Source: Megaleporinus macrocephalus
Taxonomy: Eukaryota > Chordata > Actinopteri > Characiformes > Anostomidae
Direction of reading: 5' to 3'
Length of the DNA: 64,000 bases
Assembly: GCA_021613375.1 (NCBI GenBank)
Contig: CM038708.1
Span: 29,076,912 to 29,140,911, forward strand
Shown here: one piece after another, positions 11,740 to 50,319 of the stretch
How the letters are laid out: each line of letters opens with the position of its first letter
Position numbering within the stretch: position 1 is the first letter of the stretch
The notes under the pieces: generated by a model
What the model saw: the letters and a program-made list of their open reading frames with translations, nothing else
Database searches by the model: none
Told to the model about the DNA's origin: nothing
Position numbers and translations under genes: made by a program

Positions 11740-14700
11740 AATACTACAATTATTTTATTTTTTTCAGTTTGAAAATCTAAGAAACATTTCTTTTAAAAAG
11801 TTGTATTTATTTTTGTTGTACTTTCCAATTATCTAACTTTGTCAATTTTAAAGCTGCCAGGACTTTACAGCTGGACCATCCATTTCAAGTCTTTAGAACA
11901 GGATGTAGTCTAATTATTTAATTTGCCCATAAAGAGAGAATCTTTGCATCGGAGGTTAATATCCAGTCATTTTTGTAGACATTTGTAGAAATAGTGTTGA
12001 GGATAAGTGGGAACAGACATCAGTCGGCTATCCAGACAGGACGTTTCTAACTAATCAGAAGCAAACTGGACGCGGTGTTCTTGTAAAAATCCATCATGTG
12101 TAATTATAGGTAGCCTATATATTCAGTCAGTGGATGCTTTGAAATGCTTCTTGCTTGTCATCCCAGTCTGCATGGTTTCGTTTATTTGGATTTTCTCCAT
12201 AAATCAGTCTAGACCTACTTTTCTCTGCGAGGTCTAGAACAGGAAAACATTGAGGCTGTTCTGATCAGTTCCAGACGCAGATAGGAATGCAGAAGTTGAA
12301 ATTCGCTTTGATACTCTGACTAATTAGAAACTGTCACATGCCTGAGGAATCAAATTTATGACACATTTGAGGTCTAATAGCTTTCAGGTCAGATGTGTGC
12401 AGCCTTTGATAGAAAATGCATGGTCAGGGTACATACAGGTAACCATGTCTCAACATATTTTGCCAAGCAGAGATTATATTAGTAGTTAGAGCATGTTCAG
12501 TCATTGTACATAAGAGATTTAATTAGTTTTTATTATTATTATTCACATTTGTTAGAGCAGTGATGGTATTTTGATAAATTTACTCTGAATTTCAAATCAA
12601 AAACAAGGTTTAGTCACTGAAATTTTCATCACTATAATCTATGAAATGGTTTTGCATTCTTTTGGTAATTATTTTAATAGTGACCTTTAGAGAACACTAG
12701 TTTCCTTTAAATCCTTGTAGTAGAACATTAAATACATCTGGTATCAGTCTCAGTACCTGTTCAATTAATAGATTCCTTTACGCTGTGATAGAAACCCACC
12801 GAAAAAACATCAAGAATACCATTATACAATACTATTAAACACAGCAAACTGTATCCCAACAATCCATATAGCATATAATGCCTGGCATTTTTCTTTGGGC
12901 AGGTTATTATTTAAGTCAGCCAGATAACAGGCTAACTAACTGAGACAGACTTTGAAGTTCAGTTTGATTATAAACTCAAAACTGAAACAATGTTTAATCT
13001 GGACATGCCTAAACACTAAACCCAATATAGGAGACACACTACGACTGATAGCTTGTTGCTAACATAACATTAAGAAATTCCTTGAGATGCTAATGGTGAA
13101 TTAGCATTTTTTTTAGAATTGGTGGCCAGTTTCAGTGCTAAACTGAATAACATCATGACCTAAGTAAGCTTAATAGGCTATAGAATATTTTTTATTTAGT
13201 TTTTTAATAAATCCAGAAATTTAGGAGTACAACCAAAACTAAACTAATCTGTATGTTCATTCAGTATACAAAATTGGTGTTTTGCATGTTACTGCTAAAG
13301 ATGCTTTCATATATTGATTGTGTTCTTCTTTTATGGAGTTTAAGCAGATATTGCAGGTTGTTTACGAAAATTTAAAACTAAATGCACAAATCTGGTCTTC
13401 AATAAGCCTGCATTGCTTGGGTTACATATTTGGTCTACCGAAACAGAATTATGGAATTAAGACAGTGGTTTCAGCATTTTTATGTTAAGTTAAAATTGTA
13501 TTATTGTCATCAGTGAGGGTCTTTTTTTTATCTTTGATGTCTTGAACACAAAGTATTTTTAAAACAGTAAGCAGTTTTGTTGAACAGAATAATATTGAAC
13601 ACTGCACCCGAATTTTAAAAAGGAAAATAATTGTGGTTGGAGTAATACAGGCCCATTTTGAATCATGTCAAAACAGGGATTGTGTGGGCATCTGTGTTGT
13701 TATTATATTAGGATATACCTAAACACTAGGTAAACCTTAATATATCCAAACATACAGCAGTTGCAGTAATCCCAATGTGATCCTTTGCCCATATCCTGCA
13801 ACTGGATTATGTGGTTATAACTGATGTGATGGAGGTGCATGTAAAAAATTAGCTAGTTATGATACTGGATGGGTAACATCCACTGTTGTTTGCAATGTAG
13901 CAGGTAGGCATCTTCAGTGACATCAAAATAGGGTTTATGAAGCTGTGTTACAGTTTTCAAAAGCTGTGAATAAACATGTACTACACATTGCTCAGGATCA
14001 ACTGAAAGAGTAGCCACCTCACTAACTTCAGCTTTAGCTGTAGACGTTCTCCTAATTTGACAAGGAATTTCTTGTTGTTTGTGAAATCCGTTCTCTCTAC
14101 TGTAATGGTGATTGAACACTACCACTAAACTGCTGCAATAGAATATTCAGCTTTGTAGTGGTAACATTAGCTCTCTGGCATTCCTCTACACTCACCAGCT
14201 ACTGAAACAAAATCCTACACAGCCTGATTCTGGAAATCCACCCGAAGCAGTTGTAGTTCTGTAAACGTTATTTCCATCTTCAAGATGCATCATCAGAAGG
14301 GGGTTTTCCTCGCCTGTAAACTAGAGAGTCCCAGTCTGGAGACTACCTCAACACCACTGCAAGATGTGAGTATGTATGTTAAGAACAGTAAATGAGGGCT
14401 GCGTTTGTCCTGTTTGGCCAGAGGAAAGAAACTAGACAACAGTGAGATGGAAATACAATGGAGACCTTAGCTTATTTCTCCTGCTGTTCAGATGTTTCTC
14501 CTGAGACAAGGACCTCGGTGATCTTATATGAATCTCAATAAAGTCACACATTCTATTCAGGTTTATATCATAAGACTAATCTTTATCTGCAGCTCTCATC
14601 TGCGTTGCTATTTGTTCCCATGGAATTTCAGGGAATCATTATTAAGTCTCCTGAGCAGTCAAGGAGCATCTTCTCCTCTGGGGCTTTAGGAGTGTTTATC

Positions 14701-15231
14701 GTGCTTTATCATTAATTAAGATGAAATTGCACACAAGTAAGAGCTTGTTGACATCTGATGATGTTCTGATGTGGTTTCTGTTTTTTTTTTTTGAACATTA
14801 TGGCCGAGAGAAATGGGGCAGCAATTGACGTTGCGAAGTCTGCGCTTACGCTTTAATGTAATTCAGAACAGTGTGCGTCAACGCTGTGTCGCTGTCAGGC
14901 CCAAGGTTTACAGCTCTGGTTCACACCAGTGATTTTGGTGAACTGGATTGGAAGTGGAGGGCAGCCTCAGTGATCATGATGAGAGGTTGTTTTCTCAGGC
15001 TGGTCAAGTGATGTGTGCTTCACGCTGGTGTGGTGTGTAAGTGTGGTCGGAATGGCGTGTGCGAGTGCTGCTAGGGGTTTGTGTGTGTGTTGCGACCGTG
15101 GCTTTGTGCGGTCAGGGCACTGGCAGTGTGGAGCGGACTACTGCTGGTACCCAGGGATCAGTGACTCAAGAAAATCAGGACACTCTAAATTTGTCACTGC
15201 AGCATAACCCACATAATGAACACTATACAAG

Positions 15232-15232
<1 letters not shown>

Positions 15233-15284
<52 letters not shown>

Positions 15285-15295
15285 CCTCTCTCTCT
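15233..15295. repeat. (TC)n microsatellite
   Basis: Nearly pure CT/TC with a few interruptions. ORFs running through it (15041-15364) are artefacts. Confidence 0.95.
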
Positions 15296-15982
15296 GTCTA
15301 TCTTCACCCATTTCTCTCCTGCTCTGGCTTTATGACTTCCTTTTACCTCTTTCTCGTTCACTGAATATCAAAAATAATATCAAAGCCCACTGGGTCCGTA
15401 TCACAAAATAATATGTTAAGTTAGCTATTTTTCAACCAAATAAAATGTAGTAGTTTGTAAATAAGCAAAGATGGTTTACGATAAAAAAGAAATACTCAGT
15501 AAATAGTGAATTTTACATGTTAACAAAATTGTTAATTATGCTGAATTTGCTTGTTTTTCAATTAACTCAATATCTTTGCTGCTTTGAAATACACAAACAT
15601 AAAGACCTCCTCATTTTACTTTGGCCATTTTTAAAAAATATAGCCCCCATGGAAGCCACATTGAAACCGAATCCTTTATTATTAACTCTAATATCAGAAT
15701 AAGTCAGAATATACGTCAGTAATTCACAAATGATTCCAGTGCAGCATGGCAAAACAGGGCCAACACACCCAGCTATTACTTACTTACATGCCAATTTATT
15801 CATTAGTTTATTCATTACAGTCCAAACCTTACTGTTACTGTAACCTGGCCCCCCAAAAGGAAGGTCTCACTTCAGGTTTACTGTCATCTTGTGATTATTT
15901 CCTTCGGTCTGTATGGCTGTAGGACAGTGCTGAGTAAGCGCTGGTAATATAGCCAAAACATAGCACCACAATACAGCTTTTT

Positions 15983-15988
<6 letters not shown>

Positions 15989-16055
<67 letters not shown>
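15989..16055. repeat. (TA)n microsatellite
   Basis: About 33 uninterrupted TA units. Confidence 0.95.
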
Positions 16056-16058
<3 letters not shown>

Positions 16059-19000
16059 TATTATTATATTTTAATTTATTATTATTTATGTAATATGTAA
16101 CTTATACTTTCTCTGTTCAGCAAGTCAGAACAGAGAACAAAACAATTGTACCACACTTTAACTAGACTATGAGTTTAATGTGTTTTTTTTTTTTTTTTTA
16201 CAAAAATATTATCTAAAAGAGGAAAATGAAAGAAAATGTCTTAATGGGTTGATTTTCTATCAGCTGCTTATTATTGGGGATGCACTGCAGGACTCAGATG
16301 ATCTGTATATTTAATAGCACCGCTAAATGATGTATTTAAGTTCTGCTGTTCATTTAAACTAACATAGTGTAGCACCATCATGTATAACTTATACTAAATA
16401 GCCAAATGCCTCTTACTTTCGATGTAGCACTCTGTTTGATTTGTGCGCACCCCTACTTGTTTACTGTGCAGGTGAGCAGTTACTTTACACCAGTTGTTGA
16501 TGTTTACAGATGTTTATTTTTGGTGAAAATCAGTTCTTAATCTTGGCCTCATGGCTTTTCACACTTTTGCTCCACCCTATCTTATAATGCATAGAGATAG
16601 GAAATGTGGACCGCTCGCAGGAGTCTGAGGACTGGTTTCTAAATAGGATAGTCTATCCTAGAACTGAGACGGTTTTTAATGGCTTTTGAAAGAAAAGGCC
16701 GAATGTACAGTTGCTGCTTACTTAATGAACACCACATTGCTTCGAAAATGATGTGGACCATTAAGCAAAAGCTATTTTGGTTGTTTGAACTTGCACCATT
16801 TGAGATGCTTAAGCTAATGATTTTTTATGACATTTCAAAAAACAAGCACCACGAACACTAAGCCACCGTCTGGGTTGTAACAAAGGTAACAAAACAGAAG
16901 CTCTACATTTATGATGACAATGATGAATTAGTTGTGGTGCCTCATCCGTAAACACGGTTTTTTAAATGCATATATGCACATTTCCCATGAGGGTTAGTTT
17001 GCGAATAGGATTCTTTGACAAAAGATTTATGGTATCATGAGGACATGTGGCAAACCTACAGCTGTACTGTTATTAAACTTTTCAGAGCTTCTGGTGAAAC
17101 TGCATCTCTGTTGCCGATTTCAATAAGTGGTACCGCTTTAAAGTTGGCTGCTGTCCATTAGACTACATAACACCGTCACAAGCTACACAAACTTACATAA
17201 CTCTACGTAAATTCTCATAAATGCTTATTCCAGGACGCGTCATTCGCTATAACAGATAAGACCTACAGGAATGATAATTGGTGAGATTATGAATAATTTA
17301 ATGAGCTCAGCGCTGAAATAAAATTAACCTTTGTGTAATAAACTAGATTGTCAGACTGTTTAATTAGTTACTTGAGGCCTGCTAGTCGCTGACATTACCT
17401 CTACTCGACATCAAACACTAAAATTGTTAATCTCGCTATGAAACTTTCAATTTAACACGATCTTAATTCAACTGTCCAAAGTGGATATAATCACACAGCA
17501 TGGCTGCTACTTACAGGTTATGGTTGAGGTTGCAATGTTCACAAACGTGACTGCTCTTCAGCCTCTTTAGTGTCTAATGCTAAGCGAAACTGCTCTATAC
17601 AGCTCTATATGTCCAAGGTTTGAGAAGCTGTCTGGAGAAACTGTACAGAGCGAAGTCTGAATTCAGTTTGTCTAAGACCTCTTTAAAAATGTGGGAGATG
17701 AAGTTGGCTTCCTATTCACCAGCTTGTTTTGCAAGTCTTCCATTCCACCTTAAATGGAGCTGAGTTACCTGTACACGCTGCAGCATTTAAGATGGAACAG
17801 CAGTTCAGTTTCATTGGAAAGGGTATGAAATGCCTCCACAGCCTGGAACAGAAGATTTCTTCATATAATTTTCAGTTTATTGCTATTGCTTCGTTGTCAT
17901 CATTTTACTGGACCAGGCTGTGAGGTGTGTATGTAAATTTTGAGGGGGTAAATATTGATGAGTCAGGACTGCTATGTTTGAGGTTCATGGTTTGTCAGTA
18001 ATATGTACCAAGCCCTTCTTTTTCAACTGTGACAAAATAAATACAGTTAAACTCAGCAAATAGAAACTGTGCACTAATATCCGCTCAAATATGCTATAGT
18101 TAAGTGTGTTCTCCGTAGAGGATCTGTTAGCTCATTTCCACTTAGAAAACCAACACAACATGTCATTTGTCTGGGGGCTTTCCAGCTTCTGCAAACCGCT
18201 TTTAACTCCACTTTTTACTTCCAGTTGAAAGTAGCTCTTCTTCATGCTCCAAGATTTTGTTCTCTTGCCAAAACGAGTATTCGTCTGTCGCATTAGTGTT
18301 TGCTGGGGACGCTATGTCGTGGTCATTAGCGTGTTTTTTTCCACTTATTTGGTTTCATTACCTTTCATTCAAAATGATTATAAATATACCATCCAAAAGG
18401 ATAGCAAGAGCAAGAGAGATAGCAAGAGATAGAGAGAGAGGGAGAGAGAGACACATTGGGTCACTGGGGGATGAGTGGGCATATGCCAGTTGTTAAGAAA
18501 GTGAGAGAGACTAGGACCTACAGAGGAATGCTGGAGGGATGAGAAAAAAAAGAGGGAGATGAAGAGAGAGAGTGAGGGAGAGAGAGAGAGAGGGCTGGAG
18601 GGCTGCTATTTAATGTGATAAATGGGTTGTGACAGTGCGTCTCCAAACCCCCTCCAACCAGGGAGCAAGACACGGAAATAGAAAGCAGGATTGGGTTTAG
18701 GAAAATAATAAGGAAAAAAAAAGAAGAAGAAGAAGAAGAAGAATGCGAGCGATGCCACGGAAGCGCGCGATAAGATGGACGGCTGCGGCTTTATTCTTTT
18801 TAACGTGGCCTCAGCGACAGTGCCTCTGTTTTCTAAGATAACAGAGATAACAGCAGGGAATCCTCTAAGTCATTCCGTTGAAAGAAAGCAGGAGAGGAAA
18901 GAAGAAAGAAAGAGAGAGAAAGAAACAGAAAGGGAGAACAAAGAAAGACAAAGAGGATGAGGAGTCAGGACAGCAGCGAGTCTCAAAAAGAGAGAAGCTT

Positions 19001-19254
19001 TGAGGGAAAAAATGCGAGGGGGAAAATCTGAGTTGCCCTTACTTAATTTACAACATTCTTGATCTGAGTCCAATTAAAGATACACAACGCAGGCTTCCCA
19101 GTCAAAGCTCGCATTGTGAGCCGACGCTCGGACTTCAGCCTCGAGTTTTATGGAGTGTCAAATATCCCGTTGCTCGTCAGAAAGAGGGTGTAACTGAGGT
19201 GGATATCGTGTTTTGCGGGTGAAGAAATGTGTCTGGAATTCGGTATCGAGGGAC

Positions 19255-19513
19255 AAATTCCTCATCCCAGCCCTTTAAAGAGCCATACGCAGCTTCACTG
19301 CTCGCAGACATGCTTCAGCTATGGCCCTTCAGCAGTCTCTTATAGTTTGTACTATAGCAGTAATCGTTTATTGGTACCCGCATATGAAGTCTTGTGACCC
19401 AAGTAGTGCGACAAGCAGCACTAAACTAGAGAATCTGGCACTGTGCACTGTAAAGTAATAGTTCAGGGTTTTAACTTTAAACGTTGGCAGCCTTAATATT
19501 CATTTCAATCAGT
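19255..19513 (+). repeat. Direct duplication D, copy 1
   Basis: Nearly identical to 19740-20004. Both start aaattcctcatcccagccct and end catttcaatcagt. Copy 1 lacks a 6-bp stretch (ttcact or equivalent) present in copy 2 and differs by scattered substitutions. Confidence 0.9.
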
Positions 19514-19739
19514 ATATCGCAATTCAATATATCGCAATATACTGCAAAGTGATATATTGCGATTTTTCAAATCCTACTATTAAAACACACCACTATATGA
19601 ACAGGTTTGCCAATGCTTACAATGGCATTGCGGTCTTGTGCTGCTTGTTTATGTTGGAGTGGAGCTGAAAATGGATTACAACACTGCCATCTGGTGGTCA
19701 GAGGTTTAAACACAACACAGTGATTCATTGTCTGTCAGG
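19504..19739 (+). mobile_element. Dispersed repeat family A, copy 2, truncated
   Basis: Internal part of the family, lacking both the gctgtgtattggcaag head and the ttcttacaaccc tail. It sits exactly between the two copies of duplication D. Confidence 0.75.
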
Positions 19740-20004
19740 AAATTCCTCATCCCAGCCCTTTAAAGAGCCATACACAGCTTCACTCTTCACTGCTCGCAGA
19801 CATGCTTCAGCTATGGCCCTTCAGTAGTCTCTTATAGTTTGTACTATAGCAATAATGGTTTATTGGTACCCGCACATGAAGTCTTGTGACCCAAGTAGTG
19901 CGACAAGCAGCACTAAACTAGAGAATCTGGCACTGTGCACTGTAAAGTAATAGTTCAGGGTTTTAACTTTAAAAGTTGGCCGCCTTATATTCATTTCAAT
20001 CAGT
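19740..20004 (+). repeat. Direct duplication D, copy 2
   Basis: See copy 1. It starts immediately where the truncated family A fragment breaks off (gtctgtcagga|aattcc). Confidence 0.9.
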
Positions 20005-20284
20005 TTAGTGAACTGCTAGTAATAACAGAACAACAGTCTGCTGTACTTGCTGTTAACTTCTTATTTAAAGTTCAAGTCCTCTTTTGGACAGTGGTCAGGC
20101 TGACAGATAGCACAGAGGAAGGGATGGGTTGGTGGCAGAGACTGCGAAAGCTTCGTCATAGGAATTTTTAAGGAGGAGGAATTGTTTCAGTAACTTTCCT
20201 TACACTTTTTTTGTTATTCCATAAATCTGCTAAGTTCCATCATGTAGCTTCAGATCACTGGTAAGCATATGGATTGTTTTCATC

Positions 20285-20384
<100 letters not shown>

Positions 20385-20757
20385 GGCTGTGTATTGGCAA
20401 GAACCTGGCGATACAATACATATCGTGATACAGCGGTCATAATTCAGTGTATCACAATATACTGCAAAGTGATATATTTAGATTTTTAAAATCCTACTAT
20501 TAAAACACACCACTATATGAACAGGTTTGCCAATGCATACAATAGCATTGCAGCCTTGTGCTGCTTGTTTATGTTGGAGTGGAGCTGAAAAAGGATTACA
20601 ACACTGCCATCTAGTGTTCAGAGGTTTAAACACAACACACACTGATTTAGTGTCTGTCAGGAATCTGTGTATCTATACTACGTTTTTCAGGATCGATACA
20701 GTATCACAAAACATAACATCCCGATATTCAATATTTCAATATTTTCTTACAACCCAT
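20385..20757 (+). mobile_element. Dispersed repeat family A, copy 3
   Basis: Full-length-looking copy from aaggctgtgtattggcaag to ttcttacaaccc. It contains the same acaacactgccatctagtg block as copy 1 and inverted gtgatac/gtatcac motifs near its ends. Confidence 0.75.
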
Positions 20758-21800
20758 ATATATATCTGTCTTCTGTTTGGCCTCTAAATGGCTGGTCCAT
20801 GACACCCTGGAATGTCTTCATGCATCTTATTGTTGGTCATCCTCTTTCTTATTTATGGTCAACTGTTTAAGTGTAACTATCCCTTTTTTTTCCGATAATC
20901 GGCCCAAAGTAAGAGAGCTTCAGTTGACCATCCGAGTGAGAGATGATGGTCAACAGTCTAGTTGTTTGTTTTCTGTGTCCTCCAAACTCTGCTCCAGCAC
21001 CAAATCTCAAAGGCATCAGTGTTTTTTCCTCTCTTCCTTTTTTATCCAAATGTTCACATCCGAAGTAAAGAACAGAAACCACAGCCTGGACACAACTCTG
21101 TGTTTATAGCTACACATCATTTTCATGTCCCCTCATCCTCTTTCTGCTAAGTGCCAGTCTGTGTCGCACTTCTTGACTGCTGGAACCTTTGTTGTTAATA
21201 ATTGATCCAAGTAAGCACAGGCTGTCCACATCTTCAACATCAGTGGGAAAGTTAGTAGTCTTTCCTGTTGTCCTTAGTTTTCTTCAAATTGCCCGCTCTA
21301 TTCACTCTGTTCTTTCAGATCTTGCTGATCAAATGTATACAGTTTCCACCTGATCCCAGATCATTTGAGACATGTTTGGTGAGACGTGTTTGCTGTTTTA
21401 GTCTGCAAAGGTGCAGCAGTAAATAGCTTTAAGCTGCTGCTACTGTATTTAGGTGTGCAGCATTAATTGTCTGTAGATAACGGTGTTCACACTGCCAGCT
21501 CGTATCTAATGTTTTGAATATCCACATTAGGTTTTGACAGTCTGGACAGCGAAAACTTGCCTGAAATCCAGTTTTTGTAAATAGAGTCCAGACTACATTT
21601 GAAGGTGGTTTGAAATGTGATACCAATCAGCTTTCTTCTTTCACAGAACACACTAACACAGACACACATACAACAATGCACTTCAGTTCACAGACAGTGT
21701 GCATTCTTTAAACACAGACACTTAAAGTGCAACATACATCTTTAACTATGTGAACAATCCTACATTCATACTGCACTCATTCCAAGAATGTGCATGAGCG
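20758..21800. other. No gene recognised
   Basis: Single-copy-looking sequence between repeat family A and the (TG)n array. No exon is supported. Confidence 0.5.
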
Positions 21801-21920
21801 TGTAAATGTGCATGTGTTTATGAGCAAGTGTGTATGAGCATGTATGTGTGTGTATGAGCGTGTGTGTGTGTATGTGTGTATGAGCGTGTTTGTGTGTGTA
21901 TGAGCGTGTGTGTATGTGCA

Positions 21921-21954
<34 letters not shown>

Positions 21955-22068
21955 TATAAGCGTGTGTGTGTGTGTGTATGAGTGTGTGTGTGTGTGTGTA
22001 TGTGTGTATAAGCGTGTGTGTGTGTGTGTGTATGTGTGTGTGTGTATGTGTGTATGAGCGTGTGTGTG
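21801..22068. repeat. (TG)n / TATG-TGAGCG tandem region
   Basis: About 270 bp of TG runs interrupted by TATG and AGCG variants. It ends about 40 bp upstream of kirrel1 exon 2. Confidence 0.95.
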
Positions 22069-22111
22069 CTTGATGTTGACGGGACATTGACGATAAGGCT
22101 TTCTGTTGCAG

Positions 22112-46827
<24,716 letters not shown>

Positions 46828-47635
46828 ACGACAAGCGCTAGTGTACTCATCACTTCAGTCTACATACATTTAGCACATACACTTAAACAGGAGGAGGTTC
46901 TGAAAGAAGGCAAGAAAGATGGGGAGTAGGAACCGGTTCAGAAAGAACAGAGGCCAAGAGATGAGAGAGTAGGTGGAGATGACAAGAGGGGGAATTCTCT
47001 TTTGGTCTTTTCTCAGCTCTAGGAGCTGACAGCGAAAGTCACAATCAGGATAAAGACAGTCTAGCACCAGTGAAAGATCAAAAAATCTTCATGATGCTGA
47101 GAACGGCTCAGTCTAGAAATGAGCAGGGCTTCGGAATGGATCTTAAGCAATGAAGAAAGCCTCTGTGTTGGTCAGTGTGACAAAATATACATGGGGGGGC
47201 GTGGAAGAATTTTTGTATGACTTTTTGGTAAATGGCTTCTTCAACTCGTCTCCACACGTTTATGGCACTAACCTGAAAGAAGGAGTGTTCAGAAAGCAAT
47301 ATGCCAGTAGATTGCATCTGGTTCAGTGATCATTTTAAAAGTGTTCTAGTGGACATTGATAGGTTTCCTTCTTAAAGGGGAATTCCATTGTTTTTTCTAC
47401 ATAATTCAGGCGTAAACAAGGTGGTTTAATGTGAAATTTAGTCGCTCAGATTCGCTTACAGTGGTGGTGTAAGGAACCAGAGGGCGACGCCTCTCAAATA
47501 CATCTATTTCATTTACTGCACAAAACAAACAGCGAACTAAGACGTGTGTTTGTAGGTTTTATATATGAAATATAAATTATGATAAAATATGCTTTGTAAT
47601 ATTTTATCCACTCCATGGAAGGATTAGAAAAAACT

Positions 47636-48345
47636 AGAGATGGAGGGGTCGATCGGCCAGGTATTGGTATTGGCCGATTTTTAATCAAAATATGTGATCG
47701 GCGATCGGCTGATATTTCTCCAATTTAGCCGATCCCGAGAGCCGATCGATGGCGTTAAACAAATTAGCCTAATTTCTGTATTTCCAGCTAGTGTTTCATC
47801 CAGGAAGAGGAGCCCTCCGTGAAACCCCCTCCAGCCAGGTCCCTGCAATTCCTATCTTAACCACTAGATGGAAATAGACACCCTTTCATTTTCCACAGAC
47901 TGACTAAAGCAGCCACCTCGCAAGAACATTTCATCCAGGGCAGTTTGCAACATCTGTAAGATTAGTGAATTCAGCGTGTCTCATGGGGAACCAAGACAAA
48001 GACGGCTGTAGAAGATGTCCTGTGGCATTCTGCCGCTTAATATCCCACCTGGATCCACGCTATTCCGTTCCTAGTAGGAAATACTTTACAGATGTCGCTC
48101 TTCTGGAGCTGAAGCAAGCGGTTTACACCCATATAGACCAACTTCTATATTAAATATTATAAATATTATGCTGTTTCACATGAGCTCGTTAAAAATGTTA
48201 ATAATCCAGTTTCAACCGTGTTTCATGACTTGCTTGCACTAATAACTACATGTAGCTCTGTTGTGGCATGTAGCCCCGCCCTCGATCGGTATTGGCTATC
48301 GGCCGATCGCGTTGACAGGAGATCGGCGATGGGAATCGGCCTCAA
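47636..48345 (+). mobile_element. Decayed hAT (ZBED-type) transposon in the kirrel1 3' UTR
   Basis: The left end is rich in CGATCGG/CCGATC motifs (47645-47750), and matching motifs recur at 48280-48340. Inside, 47943-47960 reads VCNICK, a BED-finger CxxC. In a different frame, 47992-48152 reads LISHLDPRYSVPSRKYFTDV followed by ALLELKQAVYTHIDQLLY, the typical N-terminal helical region of ZBED/hAT transposases. The frame shift and the missing catalytic and dimerisation parts mark it as inactive. Confidence 0.75.
47965..48153 (+). pseudogene. hAT (ZBED-like) transposase fragment
   Basis: An open frame of about 62 codons ending TAA. The HLDPRYSVPSRKYF block is a strong hAT/ZBED signature. It is cut off from the BED finger by a frameshift and ends far short of a full transposase. 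Confidence 0.75.
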
Positions 48346-50081
48346 AAACGCTGAACGGTCACATTTAAGTCTAAAAGCCTCCAAAACTGTAGTAAAACAA
48401 GGTGTCGGGCATTCAGTTGATGTAACCATTTCATTTAATAGCTTACTGTGAGATGTTAGAAAAAAATAGAAAGCTGTTAAAGGCATTAAAGCAGGGCTAT
48501 TGTACTCATTTGCAATGTTTTATTTTTTCAGCGGGGGAGTGCGGGGGGTACCAGAGTAGATCTGTAAAAGCTCTGATGGGTCACCTCGCTGGACTCCCAG
48601 TGAGGCATTTGTGCAGCTGAGTAAAGCAGCTTCAGTAGTTTCTACAAAACACTAAATAACACACAAAACTTAAACTTAATAACACAGAAGGAGCTGTAAC
48701 TAGAAACCATGGAAAAACATATTAGGTCCTCTGTTAGTTCTTTGGACGTCTGGTTCCTATCATCACTGCTGTGAAACATTCTGGCTCTGTAAGGGTTTTA
48801 GAACAGCATGTTTTACATCAAGCCATGTTTACATGTTAATGGTTCAGTTATGCTGAATTCTTAGAGAGAAACTGGTGGAATTCCTCTTTACATTCTTCAA
48901 ATCCAGCACTGAGCAAAGGCTGCCACATTAGCAAACAAAGAGCACAACACTATCACAATAGACTTGGTCACCAAAGCATGTGTTATTATTTGGGAACCAG
49001 GTGATGATTTTTTAGTACTCTCAACTGCTTTACCTGTTAATGAATATCTAACCAGCTGTCTAGCTTGCTAAGCTACCTCATTCAGTAGGCTGTTTGCCTT
49101 ATCGTTCAGCGGCTAATGTAGACACAATCTATATGCGGTACAGTTACCTTTTACTGTTGTATAGCTCAGTTGTCTCTGGCAGGATGATGTGTAATTCGCA
49201 TTAATCAAAAACAGTCTGGATTGATGAATTATAGCACTTTTTATACCTTTTTTTATTTCAAAAGAAACAATAGCAACTTTGCATCCGGCGGTTAAGGAGA
49301 CCAGTTCAGGAAGCCATCAGACGTGCCATTTATCTTTCTTTTATTACTAAGGAATATGCCATTGGGTTGGAACCTCAACTGGTGGATTATACAGTATAAC
49401 GGGACGGGGGGACATTATAGTAGACCATATATATTTTCATAGTGTTTTTACATGGTGATTGGTTAATCTTAGAGCACATACAGTATGTGTACATATATAT
49501 GAATATATAAATATATGTGTACATATATGTAATGTCTGAATTCCCCACTCGTTTTCCATGGTGCTTTTGTAGTGGGGTCATTGTTTGCACTGCATTCCAG
49601 TATTCTGTCATAGATTACTCTTATAATCTACCTGTAATCTCTCATTTGCACACTTAGGCTAGAGTGTTTTGAATATTCCCAAAATACAGAATTATTATTT
49701 TTTTTCCTCATATTTCTGTAAGGAATTGTGGACCAAAGGTTCATCGTTAGAGTATCAGTCTTTATTTGGGTGATATTCACCTCAACAAACAAGGAAATAT
49801 GCAGATTTGTTTGTTTTTGTTGACTCTGGACTCAATAATGATGAGAGTGGCTAAACGGTCTCTTGAAGGGTAGAGGATTGCAAAGGTCTTAAACCTTATG
49901 ATCCAGCCTTAGGTACACATACTGATCTAAGATCAGGCTGCTATGCCATCACGTTAGTATTCACGAGATCATAAAGAACAAAGGTGAACTGAGATTCAGT
50001 TCATTCTTGGATGGAGTTTTTTTGGACAGTCGCTGGTTCCTGGGCTCCTAGCCTGGAGAACGGAATGTTCATATTCACACA

Positions 50082-50085
50082 CATA

Positions 50086-50158
<73 letters not shown>
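50082..50158. repeat. (TA)n microsatellite
   Basis: About 35 TA units with one G interruption near its start, within the probable kirrel1 3' UTR. Confidence 0.95.
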
Positions 50159-50161
<3 letters not shown>

Positions 50162-50319
50162 ATATAAAGTGGATCAATATCTAATAGATCGGAGACTCTT
50201 CTGCACACATATTCACAAAGACACACTTGCTATATGTGCCAACACAGACGCCCACGTTGGTGGAAGCGTTGTAGACCAATAAGAAAAACAAACGCAAAGA
50301 AATCTTTTGGAAATATGAA

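Larger units (their letters stand above)
7335..19254. other. Long stretch without a recognised gene (upstream DNA or kirrel1 intron 1)
   Basis: Apart from the repeats listed separately, I see no exon with recognisable protein similarity. It holds X-box-like sites (9695-9708; one at 7013-7026 lies just outside), a 14-bp palindrome CCTCCCATGGGAGG at 10571, TATC/GATA-rich fragments near 9185-9260 and 11125-11180 that resemble decayed hAT ends, GA-rich patches at 18410-18600, and a short (GAA)n at 18721. A CpG-containing patch at 18735-18830 has no defensible exon. Confidence 0.55.

Noticed and set aside
13853..14125. 90-codon antisense ORF of ordinary composition
   Set aside because: No recognisable family, no splice or promoter context; likely chance.
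15013..15207. Signal-peptide-like open frames near a (TC)n repeat, considered as kirrel1 exon 1
   Set aside because: Both frames lack an ATG at the needed place (they open at GTG). The only nearby ATG (15011) runs into a stop after nine codons.
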